From: Christensenellaceae bacterium
GTDB lineage: Bacteria > Bacillota > Clostridia > Christensenellales > DTU072
Length of the DNA: 57,876 nt
Direction: 5' to 3'
Assembly (NCBI GenBank): GCA_031259965.1
Contig: JAIRKT010000097.1
Coordinates: forward strand, 1-57,876
Shown here: positions 21,601 to 29,101 of the stretch, piece after piece
How the letters are laid out: the number at the start of each line of letters is the position of its first letter
Numbering within the stretch: position 1 is the stretch's first letter
Notes under the pieces: model-generated
What the model saw: only the letters and a program-made list of their open reading frames with translations
What the model was told of the DNA's origin: nothing
Databases searched by the model: none
Made by a program: the position numbers and the translations under genes

Positions 21601-24410
21601 CGGGAACATATAGTTTCCCATCGGCTGAAGAAGCATTGACCTTTGCTATGGAAAAAGAAAAAGAATACAGGGTTGTTATGGTTGAGGATGTTATTACCTA
21701 TGTCTCAGCTTCAAATGAAAATGTAACAATCCGTTACGATTCTTATGATTCGCTAAACATAGCTGTTAAATATTATGCACAAAAATACATATCGGAACGC
21801 AAAACCTTCTCAAACGATGAGGATCTTAATAATTACGAAACCATTTTCTCATCACTCACGGCAAACGCGCCTATCAGGCCATTGTTTATAGACCCATCAA
21901 TCCCCCTCTACATGACGCGTAAGGAATTTGTAGTTAGCGCTAATCCTGCACTCTCAAGCGTATCCGCTACCCTCACATATATAGCATCAACTGTAGGCCT
22001 TGTGTCGCCTGTTATGTTTAATGTGGTGTACGAAGAATCTTTAGAAACTCTGTTATCAAGCCATGGGAATCTTTATGAGGGATATTACCTTTATACAGAA
22101 CGTGATCTCTGTGGGAATGCGGAAAGCGCAATGCTCTTTATAGATTTTTCAGAACCCACAATTCAAGCTACAATCAAACGCGATGATGGAACAACTTCTC
22201 AAGTTGTAAATAAAGATTTAATAGGCATTATGAGTGGGGTTTTCTATGTAAGTGAATTTAGTATTGTTGATTTGTTTGACAATATGGATTCAGATTACAT
22301 CGGGATTTATATTTCTTCGACTAATTTCGCTGGTTTGTTTACAAAAGGTGATTCACTCCCTATCCTGAACAAAAACCTGGGCTCTGGTTTGTATAACATT
22401 ACAATATTTGATAGATCATATAACACACTTAATTTCAGAGTTATAGTTGCTGGGCAAAATCCAACATGGCTTTATTCATCACTATCAGCACAAGAAAACG
22501 AATTAACTATTTATATTTACAAAAACGATCAATACACTGCTTTCACATCCATCGAGTTGTTGAAAATATACTCAGATGAGAGTTTTGATTTGATAGAATA
22601 TGATTCTGAGGGGCGTTCTGTTGATATATCAAACACCTACTACACAATTACCACTGGAGGCAAGTACACATTTGTTATTATAGACATCTACGGGCGCACA
22701 ACAAAATTTGATCCTATCTTTTTTGAAAAGGATATGCCCTCTGGTTTGCTCTCAGGTGTTAAAAACAATGGAATTACTGGCCGTGCTGTAACATTCTCTT
22801 ATGCCGATGAATTCAATTTGGATATTTACACTGTAGTTGCATCGGGCGCGAAAGTTGCAAACACTGAGATCTTTCCAATTTATGATTCTCCTCTTAACAC
22901 TTACGTTGTAACATTTGATCCCAAACTTAATAAGATCATTAAGTATCTATTGGTATTGTCCTCTAAAGAAGATCCTGGAATTTATCTAGAATATATCTTT
23001 TCTATTGACGCTGAAGCTCCAACATATAGAATACTTGTTCGCAATGAGGATATCCCTGCAAACAGCTCAACTAATTCCTCTTTCAAGATTACATGGGGTG
23101 AGGAATCTGTCATGGCGTTTGTCACAAAAGACTCAGGAGCACAAAGCACCTATTCCAATGGAACATTAATTAGTGCTAATGGTTTGCATTCGTTTGTTCT
23201 AAAAGATAGTGTTGGAAACGAATCCGCATTTACTGTTTATTTAGATAGTATGGTTTCATACGATTTTAGCAAGCAAGTCACTAAATTGCCTGACAACTCT
23301 TTCACAACAAATCAATCAATCCAAGTAATTGTTTTAGAAGAGTTTAAAACTTATTCCTGCTTGTTTGGTGGCGTCCCTTTAAGTAATGACTCTGTTTTAG
23401 ATCAACATGGTATTTATGCAATATTTATAGAGGATCTTTACTCAAACACAATTGAACTAATCTTAAATATAGATCTAATTGCACCCGAATTTACAATCGC
23501 AAACATAGAAGGAGGTTTAACTAATCAAGACGTCACTATATCAGTAGATGATAAAACAGCGTCAGTTTATGAGACATCATTTAACTTCGAAAATGCGATA
23601 GTGAGTGTAAAACAAAACTCGATTTACACAAAAGAAGGCACTTTCTACTTCAAAGCAACAGATGTAGCAGGCAACACTACAACCATTTCTTTCACTATTG
23701 ATAAAAAAGTTAATTTTACTTCTACTATCGAAAACTTTCTTTTGACAACATCCGCCGTCAAATTGAGCTTCACAGAAGCTGTCTCAACTATTGCAACGCT
23801 AAATGGTGAGCTTATCCAAATGAATGATCGATTTGAGGATATAGGCAACTATGTTATAGAGGCTACGGATCTTGCAAACAACAAACTAACTATGAACTTT
23901 ACTATTTTACCAACTCGCGTTAAGGAATTACAAATTAAAATTCCAGAAAGCTTTTATGTAAAGGATGTAACTTTGAACATGTCTTCTATTCCTGTAAGCG
24001 GTAATGAATTAAACTTTACAACTTCGGGAATATATTACATTACCTTAAAATCCTTATCCACAAACATAGAGTATCTATTAGTACAAACCGTAGATTCTAT
24101 TCCACCAGAAGCTACAATGAGTGAGAAAAATGGTGTTATCTCATTTTCGAACTTAACAAAAACAAACGTATCAGCTAAACTCTATAAAAATGGTGAATTA
24201 ATAGGAGATTTCCTATTCCCAGGCTCAGTAGAGGAAAGCGGTGATTACGAAATAGTTCTAACAGACGATCTCGGAAACACAAACGTTTATAAGTTCACTG
24301 TAACCAAAAAAATGAACGCCTTTACAATTGTTTTAATTTGCATCGGTGCGCTTGTCCTAGCATTAGCTGTTTTCTTAATAATAAGAGGCAGATTCGTAAA
24401 AGCGTCTTAA
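12687..24410 (+). CDS. Giant cell-surface protein with ~35-40 Ig-like repeats
   Basis: A 3907-residue exported protein. A signal peptide covers residues 1-37 (hydrophobic core, ANA cleavage site). A C-terminal transmembrane helix (TIVLICIGALVLALAVFLII) and a short basic tail (RGRFVKAS) anchor it in the membrane. Nearly everything between is a string of ~100-residue Ig-like units, each ending in a phrase of the type DGTHTFKVTDLAGN, then a strand and DKTAPVI, the start of the next unit. I count close to 39 such junctions by eye. Three units carry longer insertions, two of them related (WKSFKPTTIYYD and WDSFKSAPIYFD). Such tandem folds act as long adhesive stalks. The start is ATG 12687 after GGAGG; the frame is open earlier but overlaps the preceding gene. 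Its place inside a T4SS operon suggests a role in cell-cell contact for the apparatus. Confidence 0.85.
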   Translation: MLSYITNHKLLIVFLCILSFIVVLFAVSLSTLPVANADTFTVQIGTLTVTNKDTQYVWGKFYVTNVSVPYATTSNGFIASSYSSLFFVITEENYTYTNYQIKFTVRINGNSISSPFSYSISDSQKNINQLLYTFSAEGFYNITIGDIHTPAAHGREQYNYASLSTTVIYDKTAPKISTNKLYYKNDEVITISSIDKNLFRVEMDGVLKTSSETYNLNSNNVNNGIHTLKAYDKAGNTATTTFVVDKLAPSLDLKSSVTNASFASGSTVSGLVYLASDEDVVIQFFKKIGSSYHEDTGWKSFKPTTIYYDAREINFSKGLYSHNIFYSKADALAYVKKKEVSQLKTQSSFSTLPAGYEFANSTETNAAGAGKTYYVYTKISVSGSTQSLVFFDQARATTFINLTADTFVASGNNYFWADGDWLVRATDIAGNNIEKYFVLDNSKPVGRITSKTTTSDGQLYSNTSITYEATDETSGVSKISYRKDGGDWQTISKSTVTISATSANNCKWEFFATDSAGNASSYSTIIMDTTSIGLSITTPNGNLANYFRADQNIPVTLASSKFSSFMLDNKNVSLSGTSYTLSGTTLANLAEGAHTFSVVNYAGTTSTITFYIDRTAPVVTFDDKKIYSHGILTIGVSELNLRYLYFNGSLISNTTTTIEAYTLADGEYSLIACDKAGNTTEVFVLIDRSPPVFYVNYYYKKSDTIVIDYDGADYAYTMIDDVKIMAPAKSVLATTLADGPHSVTVFDKTGNRSVSRVFIIDSINPVLNVSNNIKSGDYVRYSSIDLDVVDENFFSFYWTYSSSSLIPCNIQNATKNYDTSTHMLFGNSSQAYPDGWYSILAVDGAGNSSPLLNIYLDRTSPIFNVLRHDNSAPILDGSKSNSWIYFDVVEKTDVYYSFSKFLYGEYIRISDWDSFKSAPIYFDKRNYNPLTNQTHSIFYTEEAANLSIIETEKRYVASNSNWRIEDGYTVLSSESTYAMQGASYYTYRYRALDGTITNYAFFDLNRLYSYITDTVAPRFLDSYSTNCFWEDGDWEIKVYDLAGNYSTKHIYLDTTPPEIRVSTQVFGENKTVYGSNDTLIITLTDLYIDEVLLNDERLLTLTIPINTLPTGKHEIIALDYAGNKSSLFFWVDVDDPIISMNKDPYSDSKYYYKGQENLTLNITEENLAFVKLDNTIISAWSNLLVNTQNFSAGTHIFSVYDKAGNTSYLFFVVDYTLPYLSLTKTLFNATDTIKVEIEELFLADFLIDNISKGELREFSTTSFTDGSHTLKAIDLSGNYTEIVISIDKTPPVLTIAEAFSLNSTVDFTITESSSYTVIMDYGLSTQMTVTNNKIQFAVPANYQGTHTLMVTDLAGNIIEKTFYYGTVAPTVYLIKNGIRYSSNTILYLKAGDTLSINVEPTYYSYAYQNESSITLDFDHTANEYSKSFDIASMADNIYLIEIWNNNNEHTNTVFYVDKTAPVINKMSYGGKNVGDGFFATAEKQLDINVSDENIISHLFLNGYRENIKKASWSLLTSTTSIEEGTYSYTLFDLAGNSTSFSFIVDKTAPLVSFTKNGVEASSGFYAKQSDTLNVVYNDTYLSTITFDELLFSGVNNFNQLTDGTHIFKVTDLAGNLTTFNFIIDSVAPLITIRKNGQAVPDGSWLGAHTSIYFYTDESPIGTSFPCTYYLNDSITTNASFSTDTLYDGKHTFKVVDFAGNTSIATFYLDLMKPELTLNKAVYGTENIVYYNLNDFVIITINENLLDLSQFLYKIDDGEFQPATSTAFKASSLFDGTYTFKIIDPLEDEASVSFIVDKLAPKISLKILDLPDYDFDANPYAQQSTRLSVNITEENQILGYRLDSPSYTSIPTINCSSLSEGTHLITVEDKAGNISEYQFHTDWTPPVISWNKSFISTPCYKFTENIIISITDINFESLSVLDGENIIFTSIYRSVTISPQNLMGGIKDFASFVLSVKDLAGNHTVLGFSVIKQQPTIELLKDSKPTAAGTFFRAIQDVSISVFAYLNKYLLYLDDEQMPYLPNSTGSLSDGTHYIKIVDSAGHEASTYFKLDTVPPVITASKNGIEVLDKFFYVTADDVFEMNSSDLYLDVFKCEDSNVINNTFFASDLDDGSYYFYAWDIAGNLTSYPVYVDKTAPLLNLIKGGSVYPDESHFNYSNSIITMTSDTKIPGLMFFDNLELKEIQVWEINKLYEGIHKFEVYDEAGNYSIITFYIDVTAPVVIFNKDGEEYSDKLYYKDGEVVNFKIEELYLNYIKVGDSIITDSFFDVESRESGTYKVEIADLAGNKVTRNIIIDKDAPTVQVKDGYSGTPLQDGLFVSSNSTLYIVFEDANADYWILDGIRYGTTPQISSLENGLHTLIGYDKAGNHTVSTFTVDKTAPVLYLYNKQKYDGVYYYNANEVVDFYYEDDNFAFVKLNGQIVTDTIKTADLQNTANELRVYDLANNYASLSFVLDRFDPDIILKKNGQELQTADVYFNALDSISISHSSDVVFVNLDGVETVLKNWTGSTLFDGAHSIYVTDAAGNYASVTFIVDKTPPVFNFNYYYNIESFADVYDIYLDEENHDIFVVDNVFYNTTVMPDIALEEGSHSLYARDKAGNTVREVFIIDKTAPSLILYKNSQKIENSFYITLNDIFSIDVSDTYLKEVLFDGEATSIRLWKSENLDEREHTITVYDSAGNYTTAHFTVDMTKPNLVLSEYYLSGEIISLDVIDATPYSISIDGSETTVNELLADSLSEGLHTVIIVDSANNIFESSFSVDLNVPILTISGYNRDGSFVESDITTSYWDLKIIVEDIAPAWLWVKKNDNDFKGYLLSELQLDATEENHGVWQFYAKDINGYSSETQTVVLNSLKPACEFEGIVTQEDDLLFTNQQFAFSKDNPFALIKYSFNSGPLLDYADNTLTIEALNSNEGVYKIYVQDPFGRLSTEYTITLSFTHNFQNLENIINSFKQSTWYTVTLPYNIFGITSKPNIAGTYSFPSAEEALTFAMEKEKEYRVVMVEDVITYVSASNENVTIRYDSYDSLNIAVKYYAQKYISERKTFSNDEDLNNYETIFSSLTANAPIRPLFIDPSIPLYMTRKEFVVSANPALSSVSATLTYIASTVGLVSPVMFNVVYEESLETLLSSHGNLYEGYYLYTERDLCGNAESAMLFIDFSEPTIQATIKRDDGTTSQVVNKDLIGIMSGVFYVSEFSIVDLFDNMDSDYIGIYISSTNFAGLFTKGDSLPILNKNLGSGLYNITIFDRSYNTLNFRVIVAGQNPTWLYSSLSAQENELTIYIYKNDQYTAFTSIELLKIYSDESFDLIEYDSEGRSVDISNTYYTITTGGKYTFVIIDIYGRTTKFDPIFFEKDMPSGLLSGVKNNGITGRAVTFSYADEFNLDIYTVVASGAKVANTEIFPIYDSPLNTYVVTFDPKLNKIIKYLLVLSSKEDPGIYLEYIFSIDAEAPTYRILVRNEDIPANSSTNSSFKITWGEESVMAFVTKDSGAQSTYSNGTLISANGLHSFVLKDSVGNESAFTVYLDSMVSYDFSKQVTKLPDNSFTTNQSIQVIVLEEFKTYSCLFGGVPLSNDSVLDQHGIYAIFIEDLYSNTIELILNIDLIAPEFTIANIEGGLTNQDVTISVDDKTASVYETSFNFENAIVSVKQNSIYTKEGTFYFKATDVAGNTTTISFTIDKKVNFTSTIENFLLTTSAVKLSFTEAVSTIATLNGELIQMNDRFEDIGNYVIEATDLANNKLTMNFTILPTRVKELQIKIPESFYVKDVTLNMSSIPVSGNELNFTTSGIYYITLKSLSTNIEYLLVQTVDSIPPEATMSEKNGVISFSNLTKTNVSAKLYKNGELIGDFLFPGSVEESGDYEIVLTDDLGNTNVYKFTVTKKMNAFTIVLICIGALVLALAVFLIIRGRFVKAS

Positions 24411-24547
24411 TAGGAGGTAAGGATTTTGATTTTTTTAAATTCGTCTTAATCATTTCTAAATAAAATGATTATTGCAACAAAACAACTTTATATCAGTATA
24501 CTCTGAAACAAAACAACAATTACACAAAACAATGGAGACAAAACAAC
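24411..24547 (+). promoter_or_regulatory. Leader before the pilin gene with a small hairpin and possible internal promoter
   Basis: After the giant gene, AATCATTT (24448-24455) and AAATGATT (24463-24470) can form a short stem. TTGCAA (24472) and TATACT (24497-24502), 19 bp apart, could be a weak internal promoter that gives the pilin extra expression. AGGAGG at 24413 precedes only a seven-codon frame. Confidence 0.35.
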
Positions 24548-24865
24548 ATGGAGAATACTTTACTTTCGTACTTGTCCGCACTGCAGACAAACGATGCAAT
24601 GGCGTTAGAAAAACTAACTAATAATCTAACTCAATTGCTAAAAAACTTCTATCCCTACATAATTGCAGTTATATCTGCACTAGTGGTTTTTTGGGCTGCC
24701 TATATCGGATTGAAATGGTGGCAGGCTGGAAACCAAGATAAACAGCGTGAAGCTAAGGCATATTTGAAAAATTTTATTCTGGGCGTCGTATTAATATTTG
24801 TTTTATCAGTTGTAGTGGTATCCCTCATCAGTTGGCTCGGCAACTGGATGGAAACAACTATGTAA
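24548..24865 (+). CDS. VirB2/TrbC-like small membrane protein (putative T4SS pilin)
   Basis: 105 residues. A hydrophilic N-terminus (about 1-34) is followed by two transmembrane helices: YIIAVISALVVFWAAYIGL (36-54) and FILGVVLIFVLSVVVVSLISWL (near 75-97). A short basic loop KWWQAGNQDKQREAKAYLKN lies between them. Two helices with a charged cytoplasmic loop, directly upstream of VirB6-like and VirB4-like genes, is the usual setting of Gram-positive VirB2/TrbC-type pilins. No signal peptidase site is obvious, as in many Firmicute members. GGAGA lies 12 nt before the ATG. The strong hairpin directly downstream may stabilise this message and allow more pilin than the other subunits. Confidence 0.65.
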   Translation: MENTLLSYLSALQTNDAMALEKLTNNLTQLLKNFYPYIIAVISALVVFWAAYIGLKWWQAGNQDKQREAKAYLKNFILGVVLIFVLSVVVVSLISWLGNWMETTM

Positions 24866-24894
24866 TAAATATCAATGAAATATTTTAGACACAC

Positions 24895-24929
24895 TGTGCT
24901 GTCTCTTGGAAACATCAAGAGGCAGCACA
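24895..24929 (+). other. Strong hairpin between pilin and VirB6 genes
   Basis: TGTGCTGTCTCTTG (24895-24908) pairs with CAAGAGGCAGCACA (24916-24929) along 14 positions with a single G-U, around a GAAACAT loop. No T-tract follows, and the VirB6 ribosome binding site begins at the foot of the stem. It is a likely mRNA stabiliser or processing site, or a partial block on downstream translation. Confidence 0.7.
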
Positions 24930-24942
24930 AAGGTAGGTTGAT

Positions 24943-26397
24943 ATGGAAATAATGGTAAAAAAACTCTTCGCTCAAATTGCACTACTTTTACTCAGTTTGC
25001 TCGATGCTATGAATTCGCTTTTTAGATTCTTAGCGGGCCTGGGTTCTGGTGAAAGTGATCTGATCTCGACATTTCTCAAGAACTCGTCAATCTCTTCCGC
25101 ATGGATTTATATAGTCGTAATAGCTATTGCAGCTCTTGCTATTTTGACAGTTGTTGCTCTGATTAAAACAATGTCTGATCCTAAAAGACAACAAACCAAA
25201 GTTCTCGGCACTTTTTTTACAGCAATTTTGTCATTGTTTATAACGCAAATAGTAATTTTTGGTGGGATTGCAATTTCAAACGCATTACTCAAAAGTGTGG
25301 ATTCCGCAACAAGTTCACAATACAGCATGACATTCTCTCAACGCATTATGCAGCTATGCGTAAAAGAATCTGGATGGAGGGATGGATATGGCCCACAGGA
25401 TTTCAACCCCAATGCACTAGTAACAGAAGTTTTTGGGTTTTATAAACCAAACATTTTTGGTTTTGAAATTTCTCCATTCTCCTATGAATCAGAAAATGGA
25501 GCTGATGGTGTTTTTAACATCTTTAAAAATAATGATACATATCTGGGTGGTGGAATAGTTGATCTCTATCAAACCAACATATTTCTTATGATTGTTGTTT
25601 CACTTTTCTTAGTGATAATCGTTGCATTCATGCTCCTAAAACTCACACGCAGAATATTTGATGTTATATTATTATACCTTCTAATGCCCTTTAGTATCGC
25701 TGCAATGCCGCTTGATGATGGAGAAAGATTTAGAACATGGCGCGAAAATATAACTGGCAAAATACTTTCTATTTATGGTACGGTTATTGCATTCAACATG
25801 TTTAATATATTTGGAGCAGTACTTGAGGGTTTGGCGGTAGCAGGCGAACATTCCTCTGCTAATACAGTCTTATCATTTCTACTTATAATAGGTGGAATTT
25901 TTTCAGCAGCAGGCGCCTCCTCTCTTTTTTCATCAATCATAGGTGTTGGAAAAACACAAAACACCAAATCACTAGGCGGACACGTAAATGGCAGTGGGCA
26001 TTCGAGCACTTTTTCGCAGATTAGAGATTCCATAAAAACAGTAACTGCAAGACGGCAGGCTGCTCTTACAAATGGAACAGCAACAGGAGCGCAGACTGCA
26101 GGAGGCAGTGCCGCATCTTCTCTAGCTAAAACTACTAGTAATTTCTCAAATATTGCAGGTGGTGTAGCGCGATATGCAGGTCTCAAAATAATGTCTAAAT
26201 TAAATGATAATTCACTAAGACGAGCCTTGTCTGGTAAACCCAGTGACAAACTTGCGTTTGAATCAAATCACTCTATAGACACGCAAAATAAAGACGCTGC
26301 CGCCAGGTCTCTATCGCTTCCAAATTCTAGTCCTAATATTTTAAACCAGACACAACCAACAGAAATAAAACCTCAAAACAATAAGGTACAGGAGTAA
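24943..26397 (+). CDS. VirB6/TrbL-like polytopic T4SS channel protein
   Basis: 484 residues. A hydrophobic N-terminal segment is followed by at least five strong transmembrane helices: AWIYIVVIAIAALAILTVVA, FFTAILSLFITQIVIFGGIA, FLMIVVSLFLVIIVAFMLL, FDVILLYLLMPFSIAAMPL, and the AFNMFNIFGAVL to VLSFLLIIGGIFSAAGASSL region. The short phrase ILLYLLMPFSIAAMPLDDGE is typical of VirB6/TrbL-type conjugation proteins of Gram-positive elements. The last ~140 residues are a polar, Ala/Ser/Thr/Asn-rich tail presumably in the cytoplasm. VirB6 forms the inner-membrane part of the secretion channel. AAGGTAGG precedes the ATG; a second in-frame ATG lies three codons later. The next gene starts 3 bp after the stop codon. 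Confidence 0.72.
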   Translation: MEIMVKKLFAQIALLLLSLLDAMNSLFRFLAGLGSGESDLISTFLKNSSISSAWIYIVVIAIAALAILTVVALIKTMSDPKRQQTKVLGTFFTAILSLFITQIVIFGGIAISNALLKSVDSATSSQYSMTFSQRIMQLCVKESGWRDGYGPQDFNPNALVTEVFGFYKPNIFGFEISPFSYESENGADGVFNIFKNNDTYLGGGIVDLYQTNIFLMIVVSLFLVIIVAFMLLKLTRRIFDVILLYLLMPFSIAAMPLDDGERFRTWRENITGKILSIYGTVIAFNMFNIFGAVLEGLAVAGEHSSANTVLSFLLIIGGIFSAAGASSLFSSIIGVGKTQNTKSLGGHVNGSGHSSTFSQIRDSIKTVTARRQAALTNGTATGAQTAGGSAASSLAKTTSNFSNIAGGVARYAGLKIMSKLNDNSLRRALSGKPSDKLAFESNHSIDTQNKDAAARSLSLPNSSPNILNQTQPTEIKPQNNKVQE

Positions 26398-26400
26398 GTT

Positions 26401-29016
26401 ATGCGCGTTATACCAAAAAACACAAAAGTAAGAGCAACTATAATAAAAGGGCTTACTATGTCAGACTTTGTTGTCGCTGGGTTTTGTCTTTTGTTCTTAG
26501 GGATTATAGCTTTTTCGTCAATTCCTAGTAAAATTTTCATAGTGATAGCTCTTGCAATTCCACTAGGGCTTTTGTTTGCGCCAATTACAGGCGAAGGACG
26601 TTTTTATACACACGTGGGCGCTGTTCTGCAATTTTTGTTCGCGCAAAAAGATTATTCTGGAGTTGAAATCAAAAAACTTATTCCCTACACTAAAATACTA
26701 GATGACGGCACTATTGTCTATCCAGAATACTTTTCGAAAGTTATTTCGGTAGGTCAAATTGAATTCTCTCTACTGTCAGAACACGCTCAAAACACTAAAA
26801 TATCTGTTCTAGAAAGGCTTTTAAAACTAGTTGACGATGATGGTTGTTTAGACCTTGTAAAGATAGACAGACCTCTAAATCTTGATAGTTTTTCCGCTTC
26901 GCTTTTCAAAAAGGTTTGTACACAAATTGCCCCAGTTAAAAGTTCTGTTTTAAAGTCTAGAATAGAACAAATTGACCGGCTTAATAATTTGGACAAACAA
27001 TACAGGCCTTTCTATTACGTAGTGTTTTATGGATCATCTAAAAATCGACTCGCAGAAACAGCTGAACTCGCTGTGTCTGTACTTCATCAATGTGAACTTG
27101 GCGGATCAATCACAAACGAAAGAGAAACTGTTAATTTCTTAAAATACTGCAATACTAGGTTCTTTGACGAGCGCGAAATCCTTGATATAGATCCAGATAA
27201 GTTTATAGATTACATAAGTCCTAAAAAAATTAAGTTTACATCTTCTTCTTATATAATAGACGATGTAGAAGCCTTTTCAGTTGCAATTTCCGATTATCCT
27301 CTCACGGTAGGTAACGCCTGGGGCGCTGACATGTTTAATATCAACAATACTAAAGTTGTTTTAAAAATACGCCCTCTCGACCGTGTTAAAGCAATACGGC
27401 GTATAGATAAAGCTGTAAACGAAATAGGTAGTAGGGAGTCTGATATTGCCAAAGCTAGCGAGGTGGTTGCAAACGAGAGTCATTTAGAAACCATGGCATC
27501 TACTTTGCAAGCCATACAAAATGAAAATGAATCACTTTTTGATTGTTCGCTAACCATCACGGCATTCAACAATAACAAAGAACCCTCTGCTGTTGTCAGA
27601 CGAGCTATAAGACACAAAATAATCAGCTGTGGCTTCAAAATAGCTCAATTAAGATCACTCCAAATGCAAGGCTTTCTAACATCCAACATCTCCGCTACAC
27701 GAGTCCTCAAGAGATATGAACGTGGAATAAACTCATCATCTCTAGCTGCGGTATTTCCTTTCGTATCTACATCTATTATAGATATGCCAGATGGCATTGT
27801 GTTGGGATATAACCAATATCCAGTAGCATTGGATATATCAAAGAGAGACGGAAATCATACAAATTCAAATTGTTTAATTCTTGGAAAACCTGGAAGTGGA
27901 AAGTCTTATGCTGCAAAGACAATTATAAGTAATCTCTTTGCTGATGATTGGCGCGTTTTTATCCTCGACGTTGAAAATGAGTTTTCCACACTTTGCAATA
28001 ACGTAGGAGGATCAAAAATTGACGTAGGCGCTGCAACACAAGGACGCATTAATCCCTTCCATATTTATGGATTGCTAACCGATGATGGAAAAACTGCGAC
28101 AAGTGAAAGCGTTTTCACTAATCATCTAATTGCACTAGAAAGCTTCTTTAAAATCACGCTGGATGGCATTTCGCCTGACACACTAGAACTCGTTAATAAT
28201 TTAGTGATAGAGAGCTATACAAAAAAAGGGATTACTGAAACCTCAGATTTTACCAACATCTCTGCTTGTCAATTCCCAATATTTGATGATTTGCTTAAAG
28301 TTGTGCAAACCAAATTAAAAACACTTAAAAACACATCAAACGCGCATATGCTGCAAAACTTGCAACGCGCTGAAACGTATATATCTAAATTCGCTACAGG
28401 TGGTAGATATTCCTCCCTTTGGAATGGTTATTCCACCCTGAGCGCCGATAAAGAATTTACTGTCTTTAATTTCCAATCTCTCCTTGCTAACAAAAACCAG
28501 ATAGTTGCTAATGCACAAATGCTTTTAGTTATGCGTTTCTTAGAACAAGAAATAATCAATACTCGAGATAAAAATCGGGATCTACAAAAACTTGTTAGAA
28601 CTGTAATCGTAGCGGACGAAGCACATGCCTTTACTGATCCTAAATTTCCAATCGCACTAGACTTCTTGTTTCAAATGGCCAAACGTATTAGAAAGTACGC
28701 AGGATCTTTGTTTTTTATAACCCAAAACTTGGGGGACGGGACTGCAAACCAGGAAGTATCATCTAAAACACAAGCAATTTTTGCAAACTGCCAGTACTCT
28801 TTTATCTTCAATCTTCCGCCTCAAGACATACATAGACTTGTATCATTATACGAGAAGTCGGGGGGCATTAATGAAGCTGAGCAAAACGAAATAACAAGCA
28901 ATCCACAGGGTTCATGTTTTTTAATCTCTGCAACAAGAGAGCGCGCAAGTTTTTCTATAGTAGCAACACCTGTAGTTGAAAAACTTTTCATTAGAAATGA
29001 TGAAAAACAACTATAG
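26401..29016 (+). CDS. virB4: PrgI-VirB4 fusion: T4SS ATPase
   Basis: 871 residues. The first ~85 residues (MRVIPKNTKVRATIIKGLTM, then two membrane helices) form a PrgI/VirB3-like domain, normally a separate small protein. The rest is VirB4, the conserved T4SS motor. Walker A GKPGSGKS lies at about 495-502 (Lys501). Walker B VIVADEAHAF has Asp739 and Glu740, followed by the family phrases MAKRIRKYAGSLFFITQNLGD and CQYSFIFNLP. Both motifs look intact, in contrast to the VirD4-like protein of the same operon. The ATG follows AGGAG. It is the last gene before a terminator. Confidence 0.9.
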   Translation: MRVIPKNTKVRATIIKGLTMSDFVVAGFCLLFLGIIAFSSIPSKIFIVIALAIPLGLLFAPITGEGRFYTHVGAVLQFLFAQKDYSGVEIKKLIPYTKILDDGTIVYPEYFSKVISVGQIEFSLLSEHAQNTKISVLERLLKLVDDDGCLDLVKIDRPLNLDSFSASLFKKVCTQIAPVKSSVLKSRIEQIDRLNNLDKQYRPFYYVVFYGSSKNRLAETAELAVSVLHQCELGGSITNERETVNFLKYCNTRFFDEREILDIDPDKFIDYISPKKIKFTSSSYIIDDVEAFSVAISDYPLTVGNAWGADMFNINNTKVVLKIRPLDRVKAIRRIDKAVNEIGSRESDIAKASEVVANESHLETMASTLQAIQNENESLFDCSLTITAFNNNKEPSAVVRRAIRHKIISCGFKIAQLRSLQMQGFLTSNISATRVLKRYERGINSSSLAAVFPFVSTSIIDMPDGIVLGYNQYPVALDISKRDGNHTNSNCLILGKPGSGKSYAAKTIISNLFADDWRVFILDVENEFSTLCNNVGGSKIDVGAATQGRINPFHIYGLLTDDGKTATSESVFTNHLIALESFFKITLDGISPDTLELVNNLVIESYTKKGITETSDFTNISACQFPIFDDLLKVVQTKLKTLKNTSNAHMLQNLQRAETYISKFATGGRYSSLWNGYSTLSADKEFTVFNFQSLLANKNQIVANAQMLLVMRFLEQEIINTRDKNRDLQKLVRTVIVADEAHAFTDPKFPIALDFLFQMAKRIRKYAGSLFFITQNLGDGTANQEVSSKTQAIFANCQYSFIFNLPPQDIHRLVSLYEKSGGINEAEQNEITSNPQGSCFLISATRERASFSIVATPVVEKLFIRNDEKQL

Positions 29017-29065
29017 AAGTATCCTTTTGAGATTTTAATATTTAAATCATATCTTTTCTCCTCCC

Positions 29066-29101
29066 GAGTCCCTAATTTAGATATTTAGGGACTCTTTTTT
29101 T
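29066..29101 (+). terminator. Rho-independent terminator of the T4SS operon
   Basis: GAGTCCCTAA (29066-29075) pairs perfectly with TTAGGGACTC (29085-29094) around a 9-nt loop, followed by seven T. It lies about 50 bp after the virB4 stop codon. Confidence 0.9.
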
